A stretch of 64,000 bases of DNA from DASQZT01 sp963728965. Its GTDB lineage: Bacteria; Acidobacteriota; Terriglobia; Bryobacterales; Bryobacteraceae. Shown in pieces: positions 29,112 to 38,300 of the stretch (position 1 is its first letter; every line of letters starts with the position of its first letter). Where the stretch lies: contig CAVSMH010000002.1 of assembly GCA_963728965.1 (NCBI GenBank), forward strand, positions 558,001 to 622,000, given 5' to 3'. The position numbers and the translations under genes were made by a program. The notes beneath the pieces are model-generated. The model was given only the letters and a program-made list of their open reading frames with translations, searched no databases and had not been told where the DNA came from.

Positions 29112-30680
29112 ATGAAATCCGCGCTCGCTCTGTTGAGTCTCGGCCTGTGTTTTGCCGACACGTACCCGCGCCAACCCGGCGTGGACGTGCAGCACTACAT
29201 TTTCCGGGTGGTACTCAACGACGATAGCGACGAAATCCAGGGTGAGACCACCGTCGTTGTGCGGTTCGTCCAAGATGGGGTGCGGGAATTCTCGCTCGAC
29301 CTGGCATCGGGCATGACGGTGACCGAGGCCGCACCCGGGACGTGCCGGCGCGAACCGGACCGGCTGGTGATCACCCCCACGCCGCCGCCCAAGGCCGGAG
29401 ACCTCCGCGAGTTCACCGTCAAATATCACGGCGTGCCGGCGAGCGGCCTCAAGATCCTCAAAAACAAATACGGGGAACGGTGTTTTTTCAGCGCCAACTG
29501 GCCCGATCTGGCACACCAGTGGCTGCCCACCGTCGACCACCCCTACGACAAGGCCACCAGCGAATTCATCGTCACCGCGCCAGCCCGCTACCAGGTGGTC
29601 GCCAACGGTGTGCTGGCCGAAGAAATCGACGAAGGCGATGGCCGGCGCATGACCCACTGGAAGCAATCCATGCCCATCGCCACCTGGCTCAACTGCCTGG
29701 GCGTCGCGCAGTTCGCGTCTCGACATTTCGACAGGGCCGCGGGCGTGCCGCTCGAGACCTGGATGTACCACCAGGACCGGGGCGCCGGAATCGCCACCTT
29801 CGAAGAGCCCATGCGCCAGGCGATCGAATTCTACAGCACCCACATCGGACCGTATCCCTACCGGCGGCTTGCCGGCGTCGAATCCGCGGGCAACGGCGGC
29901 GGCATGGAGCACGCTACCGCCGTCTTTTACGGGGAGGCCGCGGTGACCGGCCAGCCGGCATTCAACCTGGTGGCGCACGAGGTCGCCCACCAGTGGTGGG
30001 GGGATTCGGTCACCGAAAAGGACTGGGACGACGTATGGCTCAGCGAGGGCTTCGCCACCTACTTCACCTTGCTCACCACCGAGCACTACTTGGGACGCGA
30101 TGCGTTCGTCGCCGGACTGAAGCGGAGCCGCGGCACGATCTTCAATACGGAAAAGCGCCTGCCGGGAGTGACCGTGGTGCAGGATAAGCCCTGGAAAGGC
30201 ATCCCCAACGGCATCGTGTATCAGAAGGGCGGCTGGACGCTGCACATGCTGCGCGGCCAGGTGGGCACGCCGAAGTTCTGGTCCGGTATGCGCGAGTATT
30301 ACCGGCGCTATCGCGATGGTAACGCCTCCACCGCGGATTTCCGCAAAGTGATGGAGGAGGTCTCGGGCTCCGATCTCGGCTGGTTCTTCGACCAGTGGCT
30401 GTATCGCCCCGGTTCGCCGGTGGTTGTGGGCGGGTGGACATACAACCCAGAGTCGAAGAAAGTCGCCATCGAGCTTACCCAGACCCAGCCTGGCGGCGCT
30501 TACCGTTTGCCGCTCGAAGCCCTCCTCTCCGGCGGGGGGGCGGCGCGACCGTCCACCAACCGATTCGAAATGACCGGCAAGCAGCAGCGGTTCGAAATCG
30601 CCAGCGACCACGAGCCCGAGGGGGTGGAACTCGACCCCAACACCTGGGTGCTGATGGACGCGAAATTCGCAAAACGGTAG
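29112..30680 (+). CDS. secreted M1-family zinc metallopeptidase
   Basis: A 522-residue gluzincin aminopeptidase-like enzyme. The start is ATG 29112, which gives a short signal peptide (MKSALALLSLGLCFA); the frame's earlier start adds an unlikely leader. The zinc site is HEVAHQWWG (H289, E290, H293), with the third ligand E312 in DVWLSEGFA. The exopeptidase loop GxMEN appears as GGGMEHAT, so the usual asparagine is a histidine, which may alter specificity. The N-terminal beta-domain is present (about 20-190), but the protein ends soon after the catalytic domain and lacks the large C-terminal armadillo domain of PepN. The location is probably periplasmic or extracellular. It is followed on the same strand by a secreted TPR protein. 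Confidence 0.92.
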   Translation: MKSALALLSLGLCFADTYPRQPGVDVQHYIFRVVLNDDSDEIQGETTVVVRFVQDGVREFSLDLASGMTVTEAAPGTCRREPDRLVITPTPPPKAGDLREFTVKYHGVPASGLKILKNKYGERCFFSANWPDLAHQWLPTVDHPYDKATSEFIVTAPARYQVVANGVLAEEIDEGDGRRMTHWKQSMPIATWLNCLGVAQFASRHFDRAAGVPLETWMYHQDRGAGIATFEEPMRQAIEFYSTHIGPYPYRRLAGVESAGNGGGMEHATAVFYGEAAVTGQPAFNLVAHEVAHQWWGDSVTEKDWDDVWLSEGFATYFTLLTTEHYLGRDAFVAGLKRSRGTIFNTEKRLPGVTVVQDKPWKGIPNGIVYQKGGWTLHMLRGQVGTPKFWSGMREYYRRYRDGNASTADFRKVMEEVSGSDLGWFFDQWLYRPGSPVVVGGWTYNPESKKVAIELTQTQPGGAYRLPLEALLSGGGAARPSTNRFEMTGKQQRFEIASDHEPEGVELDPNTWVLMDAKFAKR

Positions 30681-30746
30681 ATTCCTCCAAGGCCGCCACC
30701 ATCCTGGTAACCGGATTGCTCAGTCTGAAATTCCGGGAGGTTGAAC

Positions 30747-31946
30747 ATGAAACCGTGCTTGCTGATCGTTGCGCTCGCCGCTGCCGCCCGCGCACAGGAT
30801 GCCGTCCCCGTTGACTGGCGTCAGACTCTCGCCGCCGCGCGCGATGCCTATAGCCATTTGAACTATCCCGATGCCGCCGAAAAGGCCGCCGGTGCGTTAT
30901 CCGCCGCGGGCGATGAGTCCGGGCGCCTGGAAGCGGCGCGCCTGCTGGCTTCCATTCAGCGGGCTTCGGGCGACTACGCCGCCTCAGCGCGTTGGTTGTC
31001 ACTGGCCCTCGAACTCTGCACGACGGTGCACGGCGCCGACAGCCCGCAAACGGCGGCTTTGTTGGCCGAACTCGCCAGCCTGCAACGGGTTCGGGGACAA
31101 CTCGAAGAAGCGCTCGCCACCATTCAAAAGGCCATCGCCATCCGGGAGGCGGGCGGCGAAGCCATGCGGCCCGAGGATCTGGCCCGCGATCTCACCACGG
31201 CCGGCAGCATTCAGGTCAAGCTCGAACGAGCGAAAGATGCGAGCGCGGCCCTCACCCGCGCGATCGATCTTTGGAACGCCGCCCTTCCCGGCGATCCGCA
31301 GGTCCTCCCGGCGCTCGAAGCGCTCGCCAACCTCCACCGCAACGCTTCGGAATACATGGAGGCGGAACCGCTGCTGGTGCGCGCCCTGAAGATCCGCGAA
31401 GCGCTTAATGGTCCGGACGGGCCGGAAGTCATCGCACTGGTCGATTCCCTGGCCTACGTCTACTTCGGCATGCACCGCTTCGCGGAAGCTGAATCCTGCT
31501 ACAAGCGCCTCCTGGATCTGTGGGAGAAATCGGCTGGACTCGATCACCCCATGCGCGCCCTCACGCTCGACAAAATGGCCGAGTTTTACGCTTACCAGCA
31601 GCGCTATGAGGAAGGTCAACAGGCCGCCGTCGAAGCCCTCGCCATGCGTACCCGCATGCACGTGGCCAGCCTCAATCAAACCGGGCGCCTGCTGCTCATG
31701 GAAGCCAGGCTCGACGAGGCGGAAGACCTGTATCGCCGGGCCATTCAGATCGGCGATCTCGCCAGAACGCCGGATGACGCCATGGATCCGCTGCTGCGGG
31801 TGTACGCCAGCGTGTTGCGCGCGCTCAAGAAGACCGACGAGGCCACCGCGGTGGATGCCCGTGTCAAGGAGGCGCTGCTGCGCAAGGCCGATCGCGAAGG
31901 CCGCCGCCCCTCGCCCGTCAAGTTCCCACAGCCGGAGAAACCGTAG
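30747..31946 (+). CDS. secreted tetratricopeptide-repeat protein
   Basis: A 399-residue protein. The start is ATG 30747, with GGGAGG 6 bases upstream. A short signal peptide follows (MKPCLLIVALAAAARAQ). The rest is TPR repeats of the Kinesin-light-chain type, about 42 residues each (for example LARDLTTAGSIQVKLERAKD and IALVDSLAYVYFGMHRFAEA). No catalytic residues are evident. It is probably a periplasmic scaffold, placed 66 bases after the M1 peptidase and possibly co-transcribed with it. Function unknown. Confidence 0.8.
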   Translation: MKPCLLIVALAAAARAQDAVPVDWRQTLAAARDAYSHLNYPDAAEKAAGALSAAGDESGRLEAARLLASIQRASGDYAASARWLSLALELCTTVHGADSPQTAALLAELASLQRVRGQLEEALATIQKAIAIREAGGEAMRPEDLARDLTTAGSIQVKLERAKDASAALTRAIDLWNAALPGDPQVLPALEALANLHRNASEYMEAEPLLVRALKIREALNGPDGPEVIALVDSLAYVYFGMHRFAEAESCYKRLLDLWEKSAGLDHPMRALTLDKMAEFYAYQQRYEEGQQAAVEALAMRTRMHVASLNQTGRLLLMEARLDEAEDLYRRAIQIGDLARTPDDAMDPLLRVYASVLRALKKTDEATAVDARVKEALLRKADREGRRPSPVKFPQPEKP

Positions 31947-32012
31947 TCTGTCCGCCGGCGGACAGTTCGGTTTGCGAAAACGGACATCCTCCACGCGGTA
32001 CAATCGCGGATT

Positions 32013-32396
32013 ATGGTCAAAGGGATCGAACACACCGCTATCGCGTCGTCTGACCCGCAGCGCCTCGCCCAATGGTACGTCGAGAACCTGGGCTTCGTGA
32101 TCAACTACCAGTCCAAAAACAGCCGCACCACGTTCATCAAGGCGGCCGATGGAACCATGATCGAGATCATTGAAGCGGGCGTGGCCGCCGCCGCTCCGGC
32201 CCAGATGAACGATGCCGGCCTGCGCCACCTGGCCCTCACCGTGGACGACTTCCAGGCCGCCTTCACACGCTTGCAGGAGAAGGGCGTTCATTTCCTTACC
32301 GAACCCTCCACCAAGGGCGGCAATTCCACCGTTTTTTTCACCGATCCCGAAGGCAATATCCTGCACCTGCTGCACCGGCACACGCCTCTGCCTTAG
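32013..32396 (+). CDS. VOC-superfamily (glyoxalase-like) protein
   Basis: A 127-residue vicinal-oxygen-chelate protein with two beta-alpha-beta-beta-beta modules. The first begins KGIEHTAIASSDPQRLAQWY, with a candidate metal histidine at H7. The second begins LRHLALTVDDFQAAFTRLQE and ends FFTDPEGNILHLLHR, where the final glutamate of many family members is replaced. Members include glyoxalase I, methylmalonyl-CoA epimerase and dioxygenases. An acyl-CoA carboxylase set starts 180 bases downstream, so an epimerase-type role is tempting, but epimerases are usually somewhat longer and carry other signatures. Function is open. Confidence 0.75.
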   Translation: MVKGIEHTAIASSDPQRLAQWYVENLGFVINYQSKNSRTTFIKAADGTMIEIIEAGVAAAAPAQMNDAGLRHLALTVDDFQAAFTRLQEKGVHFLTEPSTKGGNSTVFFTDPEGNILHLLHRHTPLP

Positions 32397-32576
32397 GCGC
32401 CGGCTCGAAATCGGGCGCCGATGCCGGCGCGGATGGAGCGGATACTCGCGCCCCGGCGCCCCCCGGCGGGTACTCAGCAGCACAGCTAGAAGGGAATCAG
32501 ATATACTATTCTTTAATCGATCTGCAATAATCGTTCGGGAAACCGCCGTGTATCCCCCCGGGCGGGACCGGCCTCC

Positions 32577-34118
32577 ATGATTACGGACAAGATCACCGAA
32601 CTCGCGCGCAAAAAAGAGCACCTCCAACTCGGCGGCGGCCAGCAACGGATCGAAAAACAGCACGCTACCGGAAAACTCACAGCCCGGGAGCGGATCAGCC
32701 TCCTGTTGGACCGCGACACCTTTCGCGAGGCGGGCCTGTTCGCGGAGCACAATGCCCGCCTCTTCGGCATGGAAGGCAAAGAACTGCCGGCCGACGGTGC
32801 GGTCACCGGGCGCGGGCTGATCGAAGGACGCCTGGTGCACCTGGCCAGCCAGGATTTCACGGTGAGCGGCGGGTCGGCGGGCGAGATCCACGCCGGTAAG
32901 ATCGCCGACACGATGAAGAACTCGTTGAAGACCGGCTCGCCGTTCATCTTCATCAACGACTCGGGCGGCGCGCGCGTGCAGGAAGGCGTCGGCAGCCTCG
33001 CCGGCTATGCCCGCATCTTTCACCAGAACGTGATGCTCTCCGGCGTCGTGCCGCAAATCTCGCTGATCTGCGGACCGTGCGCGGGCGGCGCCGCTTACAG
33101 CCCGGCCCTCACCGATTTCATCATCCAGACGCGCGAAGGCCTGATCTTTATTACCGGTCCGACGGTTATCAAGCAGGTGACCGGCGAACTGGTCAGCGCG
33201 GAGGAACTGGGCGGCGCGCGGGCCCAGATGAACAAGTCGGGCGTGGTGCATTTCCTTGCTGATAACGATGTGGACGCCGTGCGCATCTGTAAACGGCTGC
33301 TCTCGTTCCTGCCCTCCAACAACCTGGAGGATCCGCCGCGCGACGAGCCGGATCTGGACAACCTCTACGATCCCGGGATGAACGAAATTGTGCCCGCGGA
33401 AGCCAAAGAGGCGTACGATGTGCGCGGTGTGATCATACGCCTCGTGGACCGTGCCGATTTTCTGGAGGTGCACAGCGAGTTCGCCCGCAACCTCGTGGTG
33501 GGATTCGGACGCTTGGGCGGTCGCACGGCCGGGATCGTAGCCAATCAGCCCTCGGTGTTGGCCGGTGCGCTCGACATCGATGGGTCCGATAAGGCCGCGT
33601 CGTTCGTGCGCTTCTGCAACGCCTTCAACATTCCGCTGGTCACGCTGGTGGACATTCCGGGCTTTCTGCCGGGCGTGGACCAGGAATACGGTGGCATCAT
33701 CCGCCACGGTGCGAAGCTGCTGTTCGCGTACTCGGCGGCTACCGTGCCCAAGATCACGATCGTTCTGCGCAAGGCCTATGGCGGCGGGTATATCGCCATG
33801 TGCTCGAAGGACCTCGGCGCGGATTGCACGCTGGCATGGCCTTCCGCGGAAATCGCCGTAATGGGCGCGGAGGCCGCTGTGGAGATCGTGTTCCACCGCG
33901 AGCTGGCCGAAGCTTCGAATCGCGAAGCCAAACGCGCCGAACTCATCGACCAATACCGGCGGACGTTCTACACGCCCTACGCAGCGGCAGGCCATCGCCT
34001 GGTGGACGACATCATTGAGCCGGCGCGTACCCGCGGCTACGTGGTCGAAACTCTGGAGGCACTCGCCGCGAAACGCGACTGGCGCCCGCAGAAGAAGCAC
34101 GGGCTGATACCGCTCTGA
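32577..34118 (+). CDS. acyl-CoA (propionyl/methylmalonyl-CoA-type) carboxylase carboxyltransferase subunit
   Basis: A 513-residue biotin-dependent carboxyltransferase with both crotonase-like halves. The N-half has the oxyanion glycines in INDSGGARVQEGVGSLAGYA and the GPCAGGAAYSPALTDF acyl-CoA pocket. The C-half has VDIPGFLPGVDQEYGGIIRH and LRKAYGGGYIAMCSKDLGAD, which bind carboxybiotin. The length and ends match PccB/MmdA: it moves CO2 between biotin and propionyl-CoA or methylmalonyl-CoA. It heads a tight three-gene unit with an 80-residue protein and a biotin carrier. No biotin carboxylase or decarboxylase beta subunit is in the window. Either the carboxylase is encoded elsewhere or this is part of a decarboxylase. 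Confidence 0.92.
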   Translation: MITDKITELARKKEHLQLGGGQQRIEKQHATGKLTARERISLLLDRDTFREAGLFAEHNARLFGMEGKELPADGAVTGRGLIEGRLVHLASQDFTVSGGSAGEIHAGKIADTMKNSLKTGSPFIFINDSGGARVQEGVGSLAGYARIFHQNVMLSGVVPQISLICGPCAGGAAYSPALTDFIIQTREGLIFITGPTVIKQVTGELVSAEELGGARAQMNKSGVVHFLADNDVDAVRICKRLLSFLPSNNLEDPPRDEPDLDNLYDPGMNEIVPAEAKEAYDVRGVIIRLVDRADFLEVHSEFARNLVVGFGRLGGRTAGIVANQPSVLAGALDIDGSDKAASFVRFCNAFNIPLVTLVDIPGFLPGVDQEYGGIIRHGAKLLFAYSAATVPKITIVLRKAYGGGYIAMCSKDLGADCTLAWPSAEIAVMGAEAAVEIVFHRELAEASNREAKRAELIDQYRRTFYTPYAAAGHRLVDDIIEPARTRGYVVETLEALAAKRDWRPQKKHGLIPL

Positions 34119-34132
34119 GCGGAAGGAAGCCA

Positions 34133-34375
34133 ATGACTACTACCGCACTGGCACCGGTTCGAGAAATCTCGCAGCGGGAACGACATACAGTGATCATCGC
34201 CGCCACAGTTGCCGCGGTTCTGGGCAGCCGCGCCCGCATCCGGCGAATCAGCGAGACGCGCGGCGAGGAGCCCACCGCATGGGTGAAGCAGGGCCGGGCC
34301 GACATACACGCGTTGCACGGCCTCTTCGGATTGCAGATGCGTCCGATGCCGGTGGTGAGGCGGGGGAAGCGATGA
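34133..34375 (+). CDS. small subunit-like protein of the acyl-CoA carboxylase/decarboxylase unit
   Basis: An 80-residue basic protein with one short hydrophobic stretch (VIIAATVAAVLG, about 20-31) followed by a charged tail with many arginines. It sits 14 bases after the carboxyltransferase and overlaps the biotin-carrier start by four bases (ATGA), exactly where small gamma/delta/epsilon subunits occur in acyl-CoA carboxylases and Na+-pumping decarboxylases. The sequence WVKQGRADIHALHGLFG near the C-terminus resembles the tail found in such small subunits by eye only. The hydrophobic stretch is short for a membrane anchor. I call it a probable assembly or scaffold subunit. Confidence 0.65.
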   Translation: MTTTALAPVREISQRERHTVIIAATVAAVLGSRARIRRISETRGEEPTAWVKQGRADIHALHGLFGLQMRPMPVVRRGKR

Positions 34376-34737
34376 AGCTGCGCATTCAGGTCGAAGGCAA
34401 ATCCTACGATGTGGATGTCGAGTTCCTCGATGAGCCACAAGCCGATGGGCCCGAGCCGGCTCCGCTTCCGATCGTCATCCCCCCATCGGTAACTCGCGAG
34501 CGGCAGCCGCAGAAATTACTAGAAGATACCTACTGCCGTTCGCCCATTGCCGGGCGGGTGACCGCGCTGATCGCTTCGGTAGGTCAGCGGGTGAGGCGCA
34601 ACGAACCGGTGCTGGTGATCGAGGCCATGAAGATGGAGAATCGAATTGGGCCGGCGGTGGACGGCGTGATCCAGTCCATACGCGTGAAACCGGGTGAAGC
34701 CGTAGTCACGGGGCAGGTTCTGTTCGAGCTTTCATAA
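34372..34737 (+). CDS. biotin carboxyl carrier protein of acyl-CoA carboxylase
   Basis: A 121-residue carrier. The start is ATG 34372, overlapping the preceding stop; the longer frame upstream is a shadow. An N-terminal beta-strand module (KLRIQVEGKSYDVDVEFLDE) and a proline-rich hinge (about 27-45) precede a biotinyl domain (about 55-121). That domain carries the attachment motif EAMKMEN (K87) and ends in a typical VVTGQVLFEL strand. It carries carboxybiotin between the (unseen) biotin carboxylase and the carboxyltransferase encoded just upstream. The modular layout with a Pro/Ala linker is common to the carriers of Na+-pumping decarboxylases as well as acyl-CoA carboxylases. Confidence 0.9.
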   Translation: MKLRIQVEGKSYDVDVEFLDEPQADGPEPAPLPIVIPPSVTRERQPQKLLEDTYCRSPIAGRVTALIASVGQRVRRNEPVLVIEAMKMENRIGPAVDGVIQSIRVKPGEAVVTGQVLFELS

Positions 34738-34756
34738 ACGGCGCCGCGCTGGAAGG

Positions 34757-34774
34757 CAGACCCAACCGGGTCTG
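34757..34774. terminator. bidirectional hairpin between convergent biotin-carrier and cysC genes
   Basis: CAGACCC (34757-34763) and GGGTCTG (34768-34774) form a perfect 7-bp stem with a 4-base loop, in the 44-base gap where two genes converge. No T-tract on either side, as with the other hairpins in this window. Confidence 0.65.
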
Positions 34775-34781
34775 ACTGCTC

Positions 34782-35318
34782 TCACGACGCTGCGGCCATC
34801 CGCCGCTCGATCGCTTCCAGAACCTTGGCGACGCTCCCGGCGAGGCTCTCCCGATCGGTACGGCACTCCACGTCCGGGTTCTCAGGCGCCTCGTACGGGT
34901 CGTCGATGCCGGTGAAGCCGCGGATCTCCCCTTGGCGCGCCCGCTTGTAGAGGCCCTTGGGATCGCGTGCCTCGCATATTTCGAGCGGAGCATTCACGAA
35001 GACCTCGAGGAAATCTCCGATCCTGCCACGCACCTCCTCGCGGGTGGCGCGGTAGGGGGAGATGGCCGCCACGAAGACGATCACGCCGTTGCGCGTGAGC
35101 AGGTCGGCCACGAATCCAATGCGGCGGATATTCTCGTCCCGGTCTTCCCGCGAGAAACCCAGCCCGCGGCAGATGTGGCGGCGAACCATATCCGCATCGA
35201 GCACCTCGACACGCCGGCCGCAGGCCGCCATCTCTCGCGCCGCCGCGCACGAAATACTGGTCTTGCCTGCTCCGCTCAGACCGGTGAGCCAGACGGTCAG
35301 GCCCCGCGCCTGTGTCAT
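34782..35318 (-). CDS. cysC: adenylylsulfate kinase
   Basis: A 178-residue APS kinase, which phosphorylates adenosine 5'-phosphosulfate to PAPS. The start is ATG 35318; the frame continues upstream through the previous gene but only this start gives the family N-terminus. The P-loop is LTGLSGAGKTS (11-21). FSREDRDENIRRIGFVADLL is the APS-binding region with the catalytic serine. VFVNAPLEICEARDPKGLY (residues about 116-134) and GFTGIDDPYEAPENPDV are conserved C-terminal runs. No CysN or CysD (ATP sulfurylase) is adjacent. Its ATG overlaps the TGA of the BNR-repeat gene (ATGA), so expression of this cytosolic enzyme is coupled to a secreted protein, an odd pairing. A sulfotransferase or sulfated product might link them. 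Confidence 0.92.
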   Translation of the reverse strand: MTQARGLTVWLTGLSGAGKTSISCAAAREMAACGRRVEVLDADMVRRHICRGLGFSREDRDENIRRIGFVADLLTRNGVIVFVAAISPYRATREEVRGRIGDFLEVFVNAPLEICEARDPKGLYKRARQGEIRGFTGIDDPYEAPENPDVECRTDRESLAGSVAKVLEAIERRMAAAS

Positions 35319-38300
35319 CAGTTCGCCCGGCCGCGGCCTAGGGCGGGAGCACTTGGCAGGGTCACGGTGAAATAGGGCATACCGGCGTCGGACATCATCT
35401 TGTTGAGTTTCGGCACCTCGTCCCATAGGCTGTTCACTTCGGCTACCCCCTTCTGGAGTTGAGCCGAGGCGGCCTCCACATCGGCCACTTGGCGCATGGT
35501 AGGGGCGGCCGAATAGCCGTCGATCGAGTTCATCAGGCGGGCGATCTTCTGGGTCACGGGTGGCGGCGTGTAAGCCGGAGGCGGTCCGGCGCCCCCGCCG
35601 CGGCCCCCCGCACCCGCCGGATTCTCGAACATGGCCGCGACGGATTTGACCTTGGCGAGCATATCGTCGGCCGCTTTCCTTACGCCCTCGGGCACGGTAG
35701 GGGCGCCAGCCTGCTTCCAATTGGCGGTGAGGCTGGTCAGTGCGGTATTCATGGCGACTGCGCGGCGGCGGGCCGCATCCGCCTCCTTCGTCAGGGTCAC
35801 CAGCGTGTCGATGGTCTTTCGGCGCCGGGCGCGGTCTTCCGCTGAAACCTGCACCCTCGGATCGTCCTCCACGAGGAAGGCGCCGGAATCGTTCTTGCCT
35901 GAGGCCGAAACCGTGACCGTGTACTCGCCGGGGTCCACCAGGGGCCCGCGGCCGCCAGCCGCGCCGAAGAATCCGCCGCGGCCCCCGCCACGGCCGCCCG
36001 CGCCACCACCGCCTCGACCGCCCGCGGCGCCACCGAATTCGTTTTGCAGTTCGCCTCCGCCTCCTGACTGCGGCGTCCGGCCGGTCTCGGCAGCCGCCTC
36101 AACTCCAGCACCGCCGCGCCCACCTGGGGCTCCGCCGCCTCGTCCACCGCGCCCGCCGGTCGCCGCGGCTGCGGGTGGCACGGGCGCATCGTAGCGCAGA
36201 TCCCAGACGGTGCGGTTGATGACTCCGGCCTCCGCGCGGGCGTTGAGCTGGCGAATGCGCTTGCCCATCTTGTCGGTCACCGTGACGCGCACAGGACCCG
36301 CGGCCTTGGTGAAGTAGTCGAGCACCAGCCCGTTGGGCGCGTTGGGTGTCAAAAACACGTTGGCCCCGATGAACCCTCGTGAGTTTGACATTTTCCACTC
36401 CACTCCGGGACGGCTCGGAAACAGCTTCAGGTCGGTGGTCAGCGCTTTGTCATTCAGCACTTCGAGCGCGCTGATATCGTCCATGATCCACACCGAGCGC
36501 CCGTGGGTGGCCGCGATGAGGTCATGGTCGCGCGGATGGATCTGGATATCGAACACCGGAACCGTCGGTAAACCGTTCTTCATGCGCATCCAGTTGGCGC
36601 CCCGATTGAAAGTCACGAACAGGCCGAACTCGGTGCCGGCGAACAGCAGGTCCGGGTTCACCGGATCCTCCCGAATCACGTGAACCGTGCCGGCATCGAC
36701 CGGAATGCCGTTCACGATCCGGCTGAAGGAATCGCCGTAGTTCTTCGTGGCGAAGATATAGATTGCGTAATCGCCGCTGCGATGGTTGTCGAAGGTGATG
36801 TACGCGGTGCCTGCCTCTTTATGGGACGGCTCGATGCGGCTGACGTAGCCGCCCTTGGGCACCCCTGCGATATGTGAAACCACGTTGGTCCAACTCTTGC
36901 CGCCGTTGCGGGAGATCTGCACGTTGCCGTCATCGGTGCCGGCCCACAGTACCCCGGCGGTCACCGGCGATTCGGCAATCGCGGTGATGCACGGCCACGC
37001 CACTACGCCGTCGTGGCGCGAGAGCGTATTGCGGTCCACCAACTTGCCCATGATGGGCAGCTTGTCGCGATCCGCACCCGTAGTCAGGTCCTCTCCCAGC
37101 CGCACCCAGTTGTCCCCACGATCGGTGGACTTGAACAGGTGATTGCCGCCGTAGTAGATAGTCTTGGGATCGTGGGGCGAAATCATGAGTGGCGAATTCC
37201 ACTGGAACCGGTAGCGGGGCGCCTGGTCGCTGTCCTCGAGCGGCCGTATGGATTTGGATTCGCCGCTGCGGAGATCGCGGCGCGACAGGTTGCCGTCCTG
37301 CGATTCCGCATAGATGATATTCGGGTCGGTCGGGTCGATCCGGGAGTAGAACCCGTCGCCGCCCTGCACGGTGAACCAGTCCTCGTTGCCGATGCCGAGC
37401 ATCTGGGTAGTGGAGCTGGGGCCGCACCACGAGTAGTTGTCCTGGAGCCCTCCGCACACATGGTAGGGCTCCTGGAAATCGTACGCGATCTCATAAAACT
37501 GGCCGAGGGCGACGTTGTTGATGTGGCGCCAGTTGCGTCCTGCGTCCTCGGTCGCCCAAATGCCGCCATCGTTGCCGGAGAGGAGGTGGTCGGAGTTGGC
37601 CGGGTCGATCCAGATGGCGTGGACATCGCTGTGGACGCCGCGAAAGCGGGTTTGCACGAAACTGCGCCCGCCATCCTCGGACATATAGATGTTGGCGCCG
37701 CCCAACCAGATCTTCTGATCGTTGTTGGGATCGATGCGAATCTGGCTGAAATAAGACGGGCGCGGGTTGGTCTCGCTCATCCGCGACCATGAAACGCCCT
37801 TATCCTCGGACCGGTAGACACCGCCCTGCGTCTGGTGCTCGATCAAAGCGTAGACGACGTTCGAATTCTTGCGGTAGATATCGATGGCACAGCGGCCGAT
37901 ATCTCCGGATGTGGGCAGGCCGCCGGCGACTTTGGTCCAGTGTGCGCCCCCGTCAATCGAGCGGTACAACCCGCTGCCCGGCCCACCGCCGCTGTATCCG
38001 AACACGGTGCGCCGCCGCTGGTAGGCCGCCGCGTAGAGGATGTTCGGGCTTTGCGGATCGATGGCAATATCCGAAACGCCGGTGTCCTCGTTGACGAAGA
38101 GCGGCTGCGTCCAGGTGGCGCCGCCATCGGTGCTCTTGTAGACGCCGCGCTCTTTGTTGGGCCCCCAGAGACCGCCCAATGCGGCCACGAAGACGATATT
38201 CGGATCGGTGGGATCAACAACGATGCGGCCGATATGCCGGGTTTCCCCGAGACCCATGTGGGTCCAGGTGGCGCCGGCGTCCATGGACTTATAGACGCCG

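Noticed and set aside
29052..30611. 519-codon open frame on the minus strand
   Set aside because: Antisense to the M1 peptidase with its clear HExxH site.
30999..34133. 1,044-codon open frame on the minus strand
   Set aside because: It lies antisense to the TPR, VOC and carboxyltransferase genes, has no family motifs, and its composition is that of a GC-rich shadow frame.
35631..36194. Plus-strand proline-rich frame
   Set aside because: It mirrors the Gly/Arg-rich tract of the BNR protein on the other strand, so proline runs are the complement of glycine codons.
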